Numbered from the stretch's first letter, positions 33,562 through 46,104 are shown. The stretch is DNA of 64,000 bases from Myotis daubentonii (GCF_963259705.1 NC_081844.1:13377715-13441714), one strand, 5' to 3'. Translations and numbers: made by a program. The notes: generated by a model not told the origin, from the letters alone.

Positions 33562-33994
33562 CTGGGGAGACAGACAGGCACACCCTCTGACTGGGCACTT
33601 TTCTGCGGGAAACCCTGAAGAGGTTGTTTCTGGCTCCTCCCTCCCAAGCAACCTCTCATCCAAAAGGAAAACACGGTTGCACAGAAAAATACATAATGTC
33701 GACACGAAGGACTCAGTTGAAAGTCATCAGCTGTAACATTCTGAAGATGAGCATGGGGCTGCCGGGGAAGGCCGCCCTGACAGTCCAGACCGCCGGGTCC
33801 CCGGGGTGCTCACTGTGGCCACGGACTCTGCAGTTTTGGGAGGACAGCATTGGCACGAGGTCCTTGGTCCCGATTCTGAGCAGGTCAGGCTGCCCAGGAC
33901 AATTAGATACACGCCCGGGAAGTGAAAGGCAATAATACAAAGTTCGCAGTAGGAGGAAAACCCCCGAGAAACGCAAGTCAAGGAGATGTGTTCA

Positions 33995-34250
33995 AAATTC
34001 CTGTGTTGAAGCTCTAACCAGTACTGTGATGGCTTTTGGCCCTGGGAACTTTGGGAGCATTCGGTCATGAAGGCAAGGCCCTGGGTCTGATGGGATTAGT
34101 GTCCATGTCAGAGACTAAGAGAGTCTGCCTACCTGTGAGCTCGGGGGACAGCCCTCAGGCAAACCCCACCATGCCCGCACCTTGACCTTGGGCCTCCAGC
34201 CTCCAGCCTCGTCTATGGTGCCGCAGGTTCTCAAATAATGTCATTGTGTT
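33995..34250 (+). repeat. Degenerate MaLR-type LTR remnant
   Basis: Wording such as TCCTGTGTTGAAGCTCTAAC, GATGGGATTAGTGTCC and TTGGGCCTCCAGCCTCCAG is typical of ERVL-MaLR LTRs. Truncated and diverged. Confidence 0.5.
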
Positions 34251-34389
34251 ATGATGTTGATGAGATGTCACAGAAGCTTAACTCTGTTCACCGTAAGTAG
34301 CCCATGGAAAAACGTCTCATTATACATGGTTTCACTTAAAGTCACAGAATCTATCAATGACATTAAATGAGGACTGACTTCTTCAAAAA

Positions 34390-35350
34390 ACGGTTATTGA
34401 ATCCATTGGGGTGACATGGCTAATAAAATTATATAGGTTTCAAGTGTACAATTCTGTAATACATCACCTGTATATTGTATTGTGTGTTCACCACCCCAAG
34501 TCAAGTCTCCTTCCATCATCATTTACCCTCTTCTGACTCTCCCCACCCCCCTTTCCCTCTGGTAATCCCCACAGTGTTGTCTGTGTCTGTGAGTTTTTTG
34601 TTTTTTTCTTAATCCTTCACCTTTTTCATTCAGCGCCCCCAACCCCCTCCCCTCTGACAGCTGTCAGTCTATTGTATGTATCTATGAGGCTGTGTCTATT
34701 TTGTTTGTTTATTATGTTCATCAGATTCCACATGTAAGTGAAGTAAAATGATATTTGTCTTTTACTGACTGACTTTTTTCACTTAGCAGAATACTCTCCA
34801 GGCCCATCCATGCTGTTGCAAAAGGCAAGATTTCCTTCTTTTTTATGTCCACATAGTAGTCCATTGTGTAGATGTACCATAGCTTTTTTATCCACTCATC
34901 TACTGATGGGCACTTGAGCTACTTCCAAATCTTGGCTATTGTAAATAACACTGCAATACACACAGGGGTGCATATATTCTTTTGAATTAGTGTTTCAGGT
35001 TTCTTAGGATATATTCCCAGAAGTGGAATAAGTAGGTCATAGGCAGTTCCATTTTTAATTTTTTGAGGTAACGCCATACTGTTTTCCACAGTGGCTGTAC
35101 CGGTCTGCATTCCCACCCACAGCACATGAGGGTTTCCTTTTCTCCATATCTTTGCCTGCACTTGTTTGTTGATTTATTGATAAAATCCATTTCCGACAGG
35201 TGTGAGGTGATATCTCATTATGGTTTTAATTTGCATCTCTCTGATGATGAAAACATTTAACTTTTTTCATATGTCTCTTGGCCATCCGTATGTCCTCTTT
35301 GGAGAAGTGTCTGTTCAGGTCCTCTGCTCATTTTTTTTATTGTGTTGTTT
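34390..35350 (-). mobile_element. L1 3' end, antisense on + strand
   Basis: Clear reversed L1 3' sequence: CAAGTGTACAATTCTGTAAT, GGCCCATCCATGCTGTTGC, GTATATTCCCAGAAGTGGAA-type wording and TTTAATTTGCATCTCTCTGA. Many stops. Confidence 0.8.
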
Positions 35351-35858
35351 GTCTGGACAGCCCAAGCAGACTGACATAGGGATTTAGCAGTTTGAGTCTG
35401 TCAGGTGTGACTTTGAGCAATTATTTAACCTTGTTGAGCTTCAGTTTTTCATAGCTGCAAATAAAAAGGTTCCCTTACAGGGATTAGTTAGGCAGATGAA
35501 CACAAAAATGCCTCATTACTGTGTGCATCTGCCCAACTCATTTTTCATTTTTCCTTCTTTCTGTTTTTGTTTTATTGGGGGGGGGAGAGGGGAGTGATTT
35601 GGTGTTACACTCATTCAACTTCAACTTATCAATATTCAACCTGACTTTTCAAAGCCTTTACCCATTCTTGCTTCATGATATATATTTTGAAACTCCTGGT
35701 TAATGTTTCAAATAACTAAATCATTGCCGAATGTAGTTTTATTAAAACATCAAGTATTGTTAGCTTCCCCTTTCCCTCACTTCTTTCCTTCTTTGCTTTT
35801 TATTACTTATTTGCTTCCCATTTCTTTGAATGAAAGTGATTCATAAAACCTGCCTCTT

Positions 35859-36072
35859 GCCCTGGTGGGGCGGCCCAGTTAGTTGGAGCATTGTCCTGTA
35901 CATCAAAAGGTGGTGGGTTCGATTCCAGTCAGGGCACATACCCAGGTTGCAAGTTCAATCCCTGGCCTGGGTGCATGCGGGAGGCAACTGATCCATGTTT
36001 CTCTCTCACATTCATGTTTCTCTCTCTTATCATCTCTAAAATCAATTAAAAATTAAAACAACAACAACAACA
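35859..36072 (+). mobile_element. Older tRNA-derived chiropteran SINE
   Basis: Starts GCCCTGGTGGGGCGGCCCAG, has GGTGGGTTCGATTCCAGTCA and GGGAGGCAACTGATCCATG, ends with an (ACA)n tail. It differs from the young Ves copies (GGCAACTGATC rather than GGCAGCCAATC). Confidence 0.85.
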
Positions 36073-38341
36073 AGCCCCCTGCCTGTCCTGGTGATGCTGC
36101 TTTCACCTCCAATTACATAACATTTCCATACTCTACCCCTGAGGAGGTGTGTAAGTCGTCAAAGGGCCTCCTGTGGAGGAATGAACAGCATCCCCTGAGC
36201 CCTTAAGAGATTTGCCCTCCAGCAGAAGAGCTGGGGCATGAGTGTGAATAAGCAAAGCACAGAGATGCCTGCGGTCAGCTCCAGGAGGGCAGGGCACTTG
36301 CTTCTCTCGTTCCCTCAGGCATTCTTAGACCTATCACAGGGCCTGGAGCATGGGGGCGGCTTAATAAGTGTTTGTGAACCGAATTCATAACTCAAGGTAC
36401 AAAAGGATAATACCCTTAAAAAAGACATAAGGAGGCCGAAGGGAAGTAGCAGAGTGTGGAGTTTGGGCAGGATTGTGCCAGGAACAACTTCTTGGAGGTG
36501 TTTATTGCAGCTGGACTTTGGAGAATAAGGACAAGGAGGAGATAAAGCTCTGGGAAGGAGAGGGAATCCTGGACTATAAAAGAGGCGTAGGAATCAGTGC
36601 CAGTAAGTAGAGCCAGGAATTAGCTGAGGAGATGAGAGAATACGGGAAGACACAGGAAGTTAGCTTGTACGTTTTTAAATGCTTATGGTGGGGAGGAAAA
36701 AGCAACATACCATCACCACCAACAAAAATGATTGAATTTACTACTTTAACAGAGTTTAAAGGTCAATAATTTTGAATGCCTATGCTCATTACAGGAAACA
36801 TTATAGGGAAGAGAAAAATAATTTTAAGCCAGTTAAAAAAAATAATTTTAAGTCATTTCTTAAGAATCATTCTCTGTAGTAAGAAGGTAGACAGAGATAT
36901 TATATGTATTTTTTAAGAAAACAACAACAGGATCAGAAGAATGAAAGAAGTCATCTCGAACAATTCCTACGTATTATTGAATGGCAAAGTGGGCACCATG
37001 AGATTGCCAAAGGATAAAGAGCTGGTAATACTGGGACTAGAAACCCTGCACTGCCCAATTCCTGTGTCTCAGATTAGTGTAGGCTCATTTACGTAAATGC
37101 TCTTAGAGACCATAGCCCTCACTAGGCCAGAGTGCCTAGCACACTGTTGCCAACTTTATGGGGCTTTGAGCTTCATTTTAGTTTTTTAATCACTGAGTTG
37201 TAAAGAGTTACATTTTAAAAATGTTATTGTTATTATGACATGAGTAATCACATTTATTTATTTGTCACAAAGTCCTTGGTTAGGAATCAAATCCTTAATC
37301 ACAAAATTCCTTATGGGAAAGTTACTCCATTTATAATGTGGTTTCTAAGAATACATTTAAGCAAAAAAAAGGGGGGGGGGAGAGGATGATCTATAATTAA
37401 TACTAAATAAATAGTAAAAATTGGGGCCCAGGGGAAGAAGAGACAGCAGGAACATAGCAGTGTGTCCTGCTGTCCCTCTGTAGCGGAGGTGTGAACTCTC
37501 GGAAATGCAGGCATGCCCGTGTCATGGCCAGCAGGAGATGAGTCAGGCTATGGCCAAACGGGTGGACGCTGAGAGGTGAACACAGGCTCTACCTATGGGG
37601 AAAGGGCAGCGTTTCTCCTATCCCTCAGCAGAACTGAATCTAAAGATATTGGTAAGAGAACGGGCTTAGGCAAAACCAACAGTGATTTCCCTGCTCTGTA
37701 AGTTAATGCCATGCAGTCATCGTGGGAGGTGGTGACCATGGTTAGTGCTAAACTGAACACATTCTGCAAGGTTTTCCAGCCTCTCAAGTGGAGGCTACGC
37801 CTCGGCTGTGGGCTGTGCTAGTCTGGGACATCGCAAATCCAGGCCGATTCTGCCCTGGACAGGTGCCTACATCATAGAGATGAGGCCAGATAAGAAAACA
37901 TGTAATTTCCTCGAGGCTCTGAAGGATCGGCGCGTCAGAGACACTGTGAAAATGAGAACTTCCAAGCAGCTCAGGAACATCTGCAATGGTGTGGCCAGGT
38001 ACCAGAGGTTAAGAAGGCCAAGGTTTCTGCGTAAAAAGCAACGTGTAAACAAGCCTCTGGTTCTGACAGGTGCTCACAGGGTCTCACAGAGGACAAGCAG
38101 GAGAAGCGGGCAGTGCCGGCCCCAGCGGCAACGGACTCTCCTGGCCAAGACTTGCAGAGCAGGCTCCAGCAAGGACAAGCCTCTCTAACCATTTCCAAAA
38201 TGGGGGCGGCCTGCCCAGTACCCAGATTCTCAACTGCCTGGGCCAAGCCCTGGGACCCGGAAGGCCACCACAGCGTCATCCTCGCCCGCGGCAACAGGAC
38301 CAGTGTGTGCTGCGGACCACATCCGTGGCCATTTGACTCAC
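36073..38341. other. Long intron stretch between SINE and exon 14
   Basis: 36290-36390 resembles L2 (ATCACAGGGCCTGGAGCATG). 37363-37380 is an A-then-G run. A 126-codon open frame at 37808-38188 matches no protein known to me. No exon. Confidence 0.4.
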
Positions 38342-38478
38342 CACATCTTTCCTGTCCAGCACTTCCAGGATGCTGCTCAGAAGCTGCGAGCTGGCCTCAT
38401 GGTCGGGCTTGCTGGAGTTGTCGTCTAACTGGCCGCTGAGCTGGTCTGTGAGCAGCGGCAGGAGCACGTCTCTGCACT
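38342..38478 (-). CDS. DOCK2: DOCK2 coding exon 14: helical region
   Basis: 137 nt, about residues 852-897. It encodes CRDVLLPLLTDQLSGQLDDN, SSKPDHEASS and QLLSSILEVLDRKDV. Acceptor TCTGTCTCAG|AGTGCA; donor GATGTG|GTGAGT. The open frame continues past the donor into intron, but the next conserved residues (GPTAMHIQ) are in exon 15. Confidence 0.96.
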
Positions 38479-38799
38479 CTGAGACAGAAGAGGAGACAGC
38501 ACCGCTGCAGGGCAGGACCGCCTGCTGAAGGCCGCTCCCCGCTGCACGGCCAGCCTGTTACCCAGCCCCGGCTGGACTCCGCCCCGCAGCCCTGCAGCGC
38601 TGGATCCCTCAGGAACACCTGAATTTGGGAACTTCAGCCCTGTAACTCGATTTTTAAAACTCAGAAAACTGTACCAATCATAGGTAACTGTAACACAATG
38701 CTTCAAGTATTGAACAATTTCTTTAGCCATTTTTAAAAATTGCCAACTTGATACTTGAAAGCAAAGCCATATGAAACTAATAAACTAAGCAAGTTATAC

Positions 38800-39145
38800 A
38801 GTTAGAAATTTTGACAGAGACAGACACAGATACAGAGAACAGACTGATGGCTGCCAGCGGGGAGGGAGTGGGGACCTGGGTGAAACAGGTGAGGGGATGG
38901 AGAAGCACTGATTGTAGTTACAAAACAGCCACGGGGCTGTAAAGGACAGCACAGGGAGGGAATGTGGTCAGTAACACTGTAATCACGATGTACGGGGCCA
39001 GGTGGGCAGGAGAAATATCAGGGGGATTACTTTGTCAAGATGTGATTGTCTAACCACTATGCTGTACACCTGGAACTAATACCAAGCAATACTGAATGTG
39101 AACTATAGTTGAAAAAAATGTGAAAAATAGAAAAAAAAGTAAAAT
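38800..39145 (+). mobile_element. L1 3' UTR fragment
   Basis: GATGGCTGCCAGCGGGGAGG, CAAGATGTGATTGTCTAACC and CTATGCTGTACACCTGGAAC are L1 3'-end wording, followed by an A-rich tail. Confidence 0.72.
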
Positions 39146-40104
39146 AATTTTGTTTTGACATTTTCTACCTAACTGAAAAAATGTACTCTAAAATTCTTAT
39201 AACTACCCAGCTTCACTGCGACACTGTAATGTGCCTCACGGACATCCTGTCCACGTTTTCACAGGCACGTGGGCTTCACAGAGGAGAGCCCGCATCTTCC
39301 TTTTGGAATCTTCACCTCGTAAAACATTACATGGCGAGTCTAGATATCCTGACACTCACACTCACAGAGTGACGGTCAACAGTGAGAACACTTCCCCTAA
39401 ATGAACCCAAATAGGGCATGCTTGCTCCAGGGCGCAAACGCCCACCTTTACTGGCTTTTATCCTTTCTGCCTCTGCATCCTCAGAGGCAGAGGCATACCA
39501 AGATGTTTAGTAATATTACATTTTCTACTGCAGAGCACTCACTAGTTTTTTGTACCACTTCCAACTGTGTCCTTGCAAAAGGTGAAATCTCTAAGCACAA
39601 ATTCATAGGGTCACAAACCATCAGAGTCAGAGGTTTCTCATTCGATCTAGTTCAAGTCCTTGGTTCCACAGAAACAGAAGTGGAAACTTAAAGTCACATG
39701 ACCAGCCAGAGGCAAGGCCAGGATGGTTCTAGCACCATGACTCACTCAACTTTCCTCTTTCTGAGGAGTCCTGATGGTCTCACTCGCCTCCCCCAGGCAA
39801 CACAAATAACAGGAGGTCACCCTCAGGGCTTTCTGACCTGCTGGAAGATGCAAAAGAAGTTCCCACAGCTGCCCACTCTAGCCAGTTTGGGATTTATTGG
39901 GGGAAAGACTTGCTATCGGACCTCTTCCCCCTATCAGCTTTGGGTCAGGAGCACAGTGATTTAGACTTAGTGGCTACATGCCTGACTCTTCAAAAAATGA
40001 ATAGTATTTTACCAGTGAAAGTATTTTCTTTCTCCTTCCCTCTCCCCTCCCAGCAGTTTGCTAGTAACCCCCCTCCCAAAAAAAATCACCCCTTTGATTT
40101 ATAG
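39146..40104. other. Intron, nothing recognised
   Basis: No exon and no clear repeat; short frames only. Confidence 0.4.
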
Positions 40105-40313
40105 CAGTGGTTCTCAACCTTCTGACCCTTTAAATATAGTTCCTCATGTTGTGACCCAACCATAAAATTATTTTCATTGCTACTTCATAACTGTAATGTT
40201 GCTGTTATGAGTCATAATGTAAATATCTGATATGCAGGATGGTCTTAGGCGACCCCTGTGAAAGGGTCGTTCGACTGCCAAAGGGGTCGCGACTCACAGG
40301 TTGAGAACTGCTG
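40105..40313 (-). mobile_element. hAT MITE, same family as 28010, perfect duplication
   Basis: Starts CAGTGGTTCTCAACCTTCTG, ends CACAGGTTGAGAACTGCTG; 8-bp duplication ATTTATAG at 40097-40104 and 40314-40321. Opposite orientation to the copies at 28010 and 62589 (AGGGTCGTTCGACTGCC appears near its right end). Confidence 0.94.
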
Positions 40314-40863
40314 ATTTATAGTGTTTGCCAATTTCCATGGTGTAAATACTTCCACCACGGTGGATTTTCAGCTATTCGTGTGACACGACTGACATGGAGA
40401 TAGGACTAGATGCACATATTAAGTAGTGCTGGGCCAGATGCGCCATATTTTTAAATTGCCAACTTGATACTTGAAAGCAAAGCCATGAAACTAATAAACT
40501 AGTTGACCCTTGCCCCTAGTTTTCGAGGATATGGTACATATGGGCCAAAGAAGCAGCACTTATTTAAAAGGACTATCTTTCCTGCTTGCTTGTTACCTGC
40601 TGGGGTTCCTATTTTGCAGACAAAGCTCCCTAATTAATGAAACACTTGACTGTTCTAATTAAGGAGCACAGGGTTCGGCTCTTTTAGGAACTATTGCAGA
40701 TACCGAACTGACTTCACCTTCTCCTTAAAGCTGGTTTCCCAGGAGGTTCTTTAGTGCCAGCAAACAACTGGCAAGGTCATCAGTGGCACTTAACAGGGGC
40801 CAGTGTTGGCTGCAGAAGCAAGAGCAGGACTTCAACAGGCAGCTGGTTTTGGTAGAGACTTAC

Positions 40864-40970
40864 CCGACTGCCGAAAAAGATTACTCTCTACGATCTTGCT
40901 CATGCAGTTCAACTTCTGGCGAACCAACTGGTTGTCAGGGATGCTCTGAATGAACTTGCAGAAGAGCAAG
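40864..40970 (-). CDS. DOCK2: DOCK2 coding exon 13: helical region
   Basis: 107 nt, about residues 816-851. It encodes LLFCKFIQSIPDNQLVRQKL and NCMSKIVESNLFRQS. Acceptor TCTTCCAG|CTTGCT; donor CAGTCGG|GTAAGT. It ends one base into a Glu codon. Confidence 0.96.
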
Positions 40971-41467
40971 CTGGAAGAGAAGCCCGTGGTTAGCGTTTCC
41001 ATGGCGCCAAGTTCAAGGTGCCCTTACCCAATTCCCCTCTGCTCTGAGGTTCACCTGGAAATCTCTCCCAAATGGCCTGAGAGCCTGTCTCGAGGAAGCA
41101 AAGGAGAGACTATATTCCTTGCTCACTACAGGGCTCAGCCTTAGAGCTAATTCTGCTTAAACTTCCCAAGTACCCCCAGGGCCATAACCGCTTTCAGACC
41201 TGCCTTAACACTCAACTTCTGCAGAATCCCTTTTTGCTAACTCCACCCCAGTGCCCACTGCCATCTGACTTAGCATTCCTGGGATACTTAGGTATAGGGC
41301 TGGAAGCATGTTATTATGTACTTTCTTCTGCAGTTAATTTTAGGTCTGCGCGTCCCATTTCCCTTGACAACGTGCAAACCCCTTCAGAAGCAGCCTTTGT
41401 GGCTTCTCTTCAGTGTTCCCAGAACTGAGCACAAAATGGTTCAGTGAATACGCTTTTTGCAATTTAC

Positions 41468-41538
41468 CTGAGCTCAACAGGATCGAACACCAGTTTGACG
41501 TCGTTAATTATGCTCGGAAGGTACTTCAGAGCTGCGCC
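41468..41538 (-). CDS. DOCK2: DOCK2 coding exon 12: helical region
   Basis: 71 nt, about residues 793-815. It encodes GAALKYLPSIINDVKLVFDP and VEL, followed by two bases of a Ser codon. Acceptor CCTTACAG|GGCGCA; donor CTCAG|GTAAAT. Confidence 0.96.
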
Positions 41539-42250
41539 CTGTAAGGAAACACCACAGGCAGCGTCAGTTGCCGAGCAGGACAAACACAGACTTCACTGCT
41601 TCAGCCCAGGACCTGAAGGCTTGGCTCTGAAACAGGGAACTGGGCACAGGTGTTCTTGCAACGAAGAGGAATGCTGATGTGATACACAACCTCCTCAGAT
41701 CTTTTTTTCCTGGAAAGTCAGGAGGCACAGCTTTCTGTCTGCACTGCTGACAGGCTCTGCCCATTTGGGATTCATGTTTGTATCCAAGAGGTAGTTAAAA
41801 CCTTGACCTCTCCCTCACAACTCTGCCCTAATGAGCAAAGAGGAAATAATAAAGTTCAAAAGTGAGTCTGTAGAGATGACCTATTTTACATTAAAAAAGG
41901 TGACAATGATGAAAAGGATGGTGACCCTGGGCTTGCGGAAAGACCAAGAGAACTAAATATAAAAACCTTCCGCCTTTAACATCAGAATCCAGGGCTAAAT
42001 TCCCAGGGGCCACACCAGTCATTCAAGGGATTTCTAAAAGGGCAGCTTGTTTCTGGCCAACTGGCCCTTGAGAATACAAACGTGCAATAAACGTAACAGG
42101 TTTTCCCCTGTACTTTCTGTAAGTCATACTAAAATTCACAAGCTCTCACTAAAATTCACAAGAACTAGTTTCCCCCACTGAGACTCGGTTCTATGCTGAC
42201 CCAGGCCATCCTCACTGACAGTGTTGGGGTCCCCACAAAGCCATCCTGAC

Positions 42251-42362
42251 CTTGATCTTCACAGCTTCCTCCAGAGGCCTGTCCATTAGTGTATTGAAAG
42301 CGAGAAATAACTGGCGGATTGAGTTATTAAATTCATCTCCATCTTCACTTTGGCCATAAAAT
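42251..42362 (-). CDS. DOCK2: DOCK2 coding exon 11: helical region
   Basis: 112 nt, about residues 755-792. It encodes FYGQSEDGDEFNNSIRQLFL and AFNTLMDRPLEEAVKIK. Acceptor TGATTAAG|ATTTTA, with the first base completing an Arg codon; donor ATCAAG|GTCAGG. Confidence 0.95.
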
Positions 42363-43150
42363 CTTAATCAGAAAAAGAGAAAAGGAGTGAGATTTTCCAT
42401 CTTTAAAAGAAATGTTGAGATATATCTGTTGCCTAAACAACGGTGGCAGAGATCCATGCCTCCCTTGGTCACCACTTGGAATTGCACAAAGAGAAGTCAT
42501 AGCTGCTCTGAGATAGTTTTGGGGAGAAACCCAGTGGCCTGAGAGGTTATCACCACCTGCTATGACCATCAGGGAGGTCATTTGTATGTATAGACCGTCC
42601 TACCACAGAGCTCTCAGCCGGTCCACTATGGCCAGCCTGTCAGGAGGGATGCCGCGCGCTGTCGGAAGACCACCATGTTGATGGCCTCATGCTGGTGGTT
42701 CCGGGGCACTGCCAGCACGGAGAGAACACAGGAAGCTGCTTGGCCTGGAGTGGCCGATGAGTCTAGCATGCTCACCTGCCTTCCTCAGCTCAGGAGCAGG
42801 ATGCCCAGTAAGCTTGGGATGCCCAGCTAAGTGCCCTACACAGCACACCTGCTATGCTCTCCTCTTCAGCATCACTCCTTCCCTCCTGCCCCCTCCTCTC
42901 TGTGTCACTCTAATCATTTTGTCTCATCTAATCAAGTCCTGGCCTTTTGAGCTGAAGTTTCAGACAATGAGTAGAAAAGCCCTTCAACCCCCCAAAAACG
43001 TTCTGAACCCAGCCCCGTCCGCCAGTCCAGTTAGTGTCACTCTGTCCATTGAACTGGCCATGCTGGTTCCTCTCCAAGAGGGGTCTTCCCGGACACAGGA
43101 CACCTTAGTCTTTACTGACGCATGCTTGTGTGATTAAAGTGCTCTGAAGT
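42363..43150. other. Intron, nothing recognised
   Basis: Sequence upstream of exon 11; an open frame at 42757-43137 has no recognisable protein. Confidence 0.4.
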
Positions 43151-43159
43151 CTTCAAGAC

Positions 43160-43350
43160 GTACCCACCAACTGAAAGGTTGGTTCATCCACGTCAATAAG
43201 AATTACTGGACGAATGTGGCATTCATTCATTCTCTCTCTCTCTCTCCCTCTCTCTTTCTCTCTCCCTCCCTCCCTCCCTCCCTCCCTTCCTCTGTTCCTT
43301 CCACTCTCTCTAAAAAGCAATAGAAAAAATATCTTCAGGTGAGGATTAAA
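43160..43350 (+). mobile_element. SINE 3' part with expanded pyrimidine repeat
   Basis: A (TC)n then (CCCT)n tract (about 43232-43290) followed by GAAAAAATATCTTCAGGTGA, the tail wording shared with the SINE at 62559. The head is not recognisable. Confidence 0.55.
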
Positions 43351-43769
43351 AAAAAAAATCAACCACTTAAATTTTTCCTTTGTAACTTGTTTTCTATTTA
43401 TTGTCTAGAGATATTTGTCAATCATTTCTTGATTCATAAGAGCCTTTAATCAGTAAAGCTATTCACCTTTGATCTGTGCTATATGCTACAGGCTTTTTTT
43501 CTTCAGGTAACTCGTTTCTTCAGGTAACATGCTCCAGTCTGCAGACCCCTTCCTTCTGCCTTACAGATATATTTAACCATTTGGAAATCCAGCTACAATT
43601 ACTGAAGGTCAGGGAAGGCACCGCATTGCAAGCATTCCCAGAAAAGGCACTTCCTTTTTCCTGATTTCTTCTCTTTCTGAAGGAGCCATTATTCTAGGAA
43701 TCCAAACTGGGAATTATCTTATCTCTGTGGCTGTTTCACCAGACAGCTAAGCACGGTGTCAGCAAGGAA

Positions 43770-43789
43770 ACCCCCCGCCCCCCCCCCCA
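43770..43789. repeat. Poly(C) tract
   Basis: Run of C broken by one G; the transcript strand carries poly(G). Confidence 0.85.
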
Positions 43790-44197
43790 GGAAACACCTC
43801 CCCATATAACTGCCACTATTTTCCCTCTACTACCAACAACAGCCATGGTCCTAGATTTTACACCCAGCACTGCCATGAAGCCCCCTGCTGTGCTAAATAC
43901 AGTCTTTCCTCCCTAGAGCTGCTGTCACCAACAAAGGCTTCCAGCAAACCGCACATGTTAGCCACCGGCATCCCTACGTCCTTCAGTCACTACTGCCCTA
44001 GAAAGTCTACTGATCCAAACGGACTTCCCATGGACCTTCTCTGATGGTTTCATAGTCCACCTCCATCTTCAGCCCTGAAGTTCTGAAATTTGGCAACTCC
44101 ATGACCCAGAGCTCACAGCGCTGAGCATGAGCACGAGGACGAAGGAAAACGACACGGGGAATGGGCAGCGTCAACACCTTATCCCAGTGACCATTAC

Positions 44198-44332
44198 CTC
44201 AAGTAGAGCACTCTAGACTGGATGATGAATCTAAACAAGTACTTTAAGGCTTTCAAAGCAGCAAAAAGCAACTCTGTCTTGCTGGAGTCGTCTGCATTAG
44301 CCACGTAGAAGTTCAGTACCTTGGAGAGTTTC
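44198..44332 (-). CDS. DOCK2: DOCK2 coding exon 10: helical region
   Basis: 135 nt, about residues 710-755. It encodes KLSKVLNFYVANADDSSKTE and then LLFAALKALKYLFRFIIQSR and VLYLR. The stretch NADDSSKTELLF is DOCK2-specific; DOCK1 has an unrelated loop there. Acceptor TTTTCAG|GAAACT; donor TTGAG|GTAATG. Confidence 0.96.
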
Positions 44333-46003
44333 CTGAAAAGGGTGAGACAGAAAAGTCACTGGGAAAGTAGTCCTCAGAGGCTGGGGTAGGCGTGTGTGTG
44401 TGTGTGGGGGGGGGGGGGGGCGGCTGGCACACTGGGGGAACAGACGTCACGGCGGCCGTTTTCTCCTCTAGACTATGTCCTGAACGGGGAAGTTAGCTCC
44501 CGCTCCTTTGCAATTTACTTCCCTCAGGGCAGTCTAGATTCAGAACTTCCTTTTTGCTTAAATACAGGAATGGTTTCTTCCCCTTTGCAGGATGTTAAAA
44601 CAGGATGAAAAAATGAAAGAGTTGAAGATTCAAATCCTGAAAAGACATTTTTGTCTCTGGTATGTTATGTAGATGTTTTTAGATGTTCCTTGAAGGGAGA
44701 GATTGCCCATCTGAGGCAGTTACCTTAAAAGATGTCTAATTCCCTCCCATCTGCCCAAACCTGTGGCAATCAGTAACTATCAAGCCAAAAGGAAGCATCA
44801 TGAGTGTGGGGAGACCAGGGCACCCTTGGTCACGAACTTCCGACAGACAGCCCTGGTTAGAGATTGCAGACAGTTCCTTTTGTCTTTCTAGAGCCTTCAG
44901 ATGAGGCACTGTCTGAATCTTCTGCTAATTCACGCTTTTGAGGGCACTGATATTGTGAACTTCCCTTCTGGGAATCTCCGAGTTTCTAAGAGAAAATCCG
45001 GAGGCAACATGTGGAACTGGCCAAATCCAGACTCCTCTCACCAGAGCGCTGCATTTCACCCTGTGTAATGAAGGTGCCTGTCAGGACCTCCTCGCCTATG
45101 GTTGCCGCTGGTGCAGTGGGCAGTGCAGCCCCCATTATGCTGCAGGACACCTCTTTTATGTCACTTATGTGTTATTACATTTCTGGACTCTCATGCAAAT
45201 AAAACTAAGGAGTTGTATAACTCAGAAGAGGACACAAGGGATGCATGATTTGACCTAAAGATCGGGTCAGCAGCTACCCCGACAGACCAGCCGGCAGCAA
45301 TTGGCATGATCTGGCAAAAGCCTCTGTCAGAAGATCTTGCTGCCCTCTGCTACATTCCTGTCACTACTTGTCACGCTGCTTTGCACAGTAACTGGAATGA
45401 CAGGCCACGTAGACCACATGATGAACTTAGCGCTCCTGGGCACAGTGCAGAGCGAACATTTGCTGCTCTCCAGTCAGGGACCAAAGACAGAAAGAAAGCT
45501 ACGCCACGGAAGCGGGAGAGACCATTCCCTCTCATGCAAAGAAGGGGAAATGAAGTCTTCTCATCGTTTATTAGTAATAATTGTACAGCACTGTGGCATA
45601 GGATTGAGAGCCTGACTTGCTCTTCTACCAGACATGGTTTTGTTTACTCCACTGTTTGATCCCCAGGGCCTCAGGCTAATCTCACTGACACCCGATTGCA
45701 AAGATCCTCAGTATGGCCAGCTGTCCTGGCTGATGCTCCTGATGGCCACACTCCTCCCCTATATCTTCTGGAATCTTAAAGATATACAGCCTTATCTCTT
45801 CTCTCAGTTCCCAGGAGAGCCTGAACTTCATACATTTCCAGGGTAAGAATGTTAGATGGCCCCACTTTCCACCAGGAAGCTCAGGACAAGTCTCTGCCCT
45901 TGGAGCCATGTTTACTCAGCCTACGATCCTTGCGTTTCTCAACAAGCAGATCGAAGAGTCCAAATTGGGCAACCCAACAGCAGGCTCCCGGGGTCGTACT
46001 CAC
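44333..46003. other. Intron, no other feature
   Basis: Apart from the (GT)n/poly(G) tract nothing was recognised; the 117-codon frame at 45306-45659 looks random. Confidence 0.4.
44391..44421. repeat. (GT)n followed by poly(G)
   Basis: GTGTGTGTGTGTG then an uninterrupted run of about 16 G, about 60 bp upstream of exon 10. Confidence 0.88.
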
Positions 46004-46104
46004 ACGTAGGCCAAGGTGGCACTGAAGTGCTTGTAAATGTAGGTTTCCAGGACGGGGTTAAAATGCTGGAACTTGATGTCTCCGATCAGTGAAATAATAA
46101 ACAC
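46004..46104 (-). CDS. DOCK2: DOCK2 coding exon 9: helical region
   Basis: 101 nt, about residues 677-709. It encodes [20 protein letters not shown] and [13 protein letters not shown], one of the best-conserved blocks of the DOCK-A middle region. Acceptor CGTGCCAG|GTGTTT; donor TACGT|GTGAGT, chosen because the in-frame reading would otherwise reach a stop three bases later. Confidence 0.97.

Noticed and set aside
33164..33736. Overlapping open frames of 103-144 codons on both strands around exon 15
   Set aside because: GC-rich sequence gives long chance frames; only the exon 15 frame carries conserved protein.
37808..38188. 126-codon plus-strand open frame rich in Arg and Lys
   Set aside because: No family match I can recognise, and no sign of splice or promoter context; it is intronic in DOCK2 and likely chance.
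43223..43300. Short regular repeats that might suggest an array
   Set aside because: Pure (TC)n/(CCCT)n simple repeat without spacers; not a CRISPR array.
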